Origin: Actinomycetota bacterium
Lineage (GTDB): Bacteria; Actinomycetota; Acidimicrobiia; IMCC26256; PALSA-555
Length of the DNA: 33,081 bases
NCBI GenBank assembly: GCA_016870595.1
Contig: VGBI01000022.1
Span: 1 to 33,081, forward strand
Direction: 5' to 3'
Part shown: one piece after another, positions 32,507 through 33,081 of the stretch
Layout of the letters: each line of letters begins with the position of its first letter
Numbering within the stretch: position 1 is the stretch's first letter
Notes under the pieces: generated by a model
Seen by the model: the letters and a program-made list of their open reading frames with translations, nothing else
What the model was told of the DNA's origin: nothing
The model's database searches: none
Made by a program: the position numbers and the translations under genes

Positions 32507-33081
<575 letters not shown>

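Overview
The window is about 33 kb of very GC-rich DNA with dense, mostly short-gapped genes, many 4-base start/stop overlaps and frequent GTG starts. Gene content (coenzyme F420 biosynthesis, an F420-type luciferase-like oxidoreductase, mannose activation beside ahcY, a DUF5719-like protein after a giant glycosyltransferase) points to an actinobacterium. I infer the class Acidimicrobiia or a near relative, without a phylogenetic test. I see no rRNA, tRNA, CRISPR array, insertion sequence or phage gene, so this looks like stable chromosomal core with a cell-envelope bias.

Layout. 1-1738 (minus): a RecB-family nuclease, a PAP2 phosphatase and a partial DsbA-like oxidoreductase. 1771-3791 (plus): an F420-type LLM oxidoreductase followed by a 26-bp-period tandem duplication over its stop codon, a small protein that looks like a RadC/MPN domain without its metal ligands, and an NTF2/SnoaL-like protein. 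3802-5798 (minus): a geranylgeranyl-reductase-family flavoprotein and an overlapping 2-oxoglutarate-oxygenase-like gene, divergent from etfB-etfA (5942-7737) and a GNAT gene. 8436-14387 (plus): a nucleotide-sugar and glycosylation operon (UDP-glucose dehydrogenase, UDP-glucuronate decarboxylase, GT2, a histidine-motif membrane protein, a sugar-1-phosphate nucleotidyltransferase, a GalE-like epimerase). 14428-18424 (minus): a phasin-like helical protein, a Ca2+/Na+ antiporter and the F420 genes cofD, cofE and a separate nitroreductase (FbiB split in two). 18563-24007 (plus): a giant GT2/membrane protein, a DUF5719-like protein and a membrane thioredoxin. 23966-26002 (minus): ftsH. 26101-29684 (plus): a CPBP protease-like protein and a large multi-TM protein. 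29769-33081 (plus): phosphomannomutase, Trm112-like protein, PGI/PMI-type SIS isomerase and the start of ahcY.

How it fits together. Sugar phosphate isomerisation (PGI/PMI), phosphomannomutase and the nucleotidyltransferase would give an activated mannose-type donor; the dehydrogenase and decarboxylase give UDP-glucuronate and UDP-xylose; two GT2 enzymes and the large membrane proteins would use or move such sugars at the envelope. The F420 operon supplies the cofactor for enzymes such as the LLM oxidoreductase. From memory, the grouping of ahcY, the SIS/manB pair, fbiA/fbiB, manC and a WbbL-like transferase resembles a mycobacterial neighbourhood (around Rv3248c-Rv3265c).

Regulation. Several transcription-unit heads have a TAnnnT-type -10 box 6-7 bases before the start codon, which suggests leaderless mRNAs. 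Two places stand out: a 12-bp perfect inverted repeat overlapping a promoter at 18471-18511, and a roughly 180-nt ahcY leader that can fold into a three-way junction with competing stems and a possible pseudoknot, the best candidate here for an undescribed regulatory RNA.
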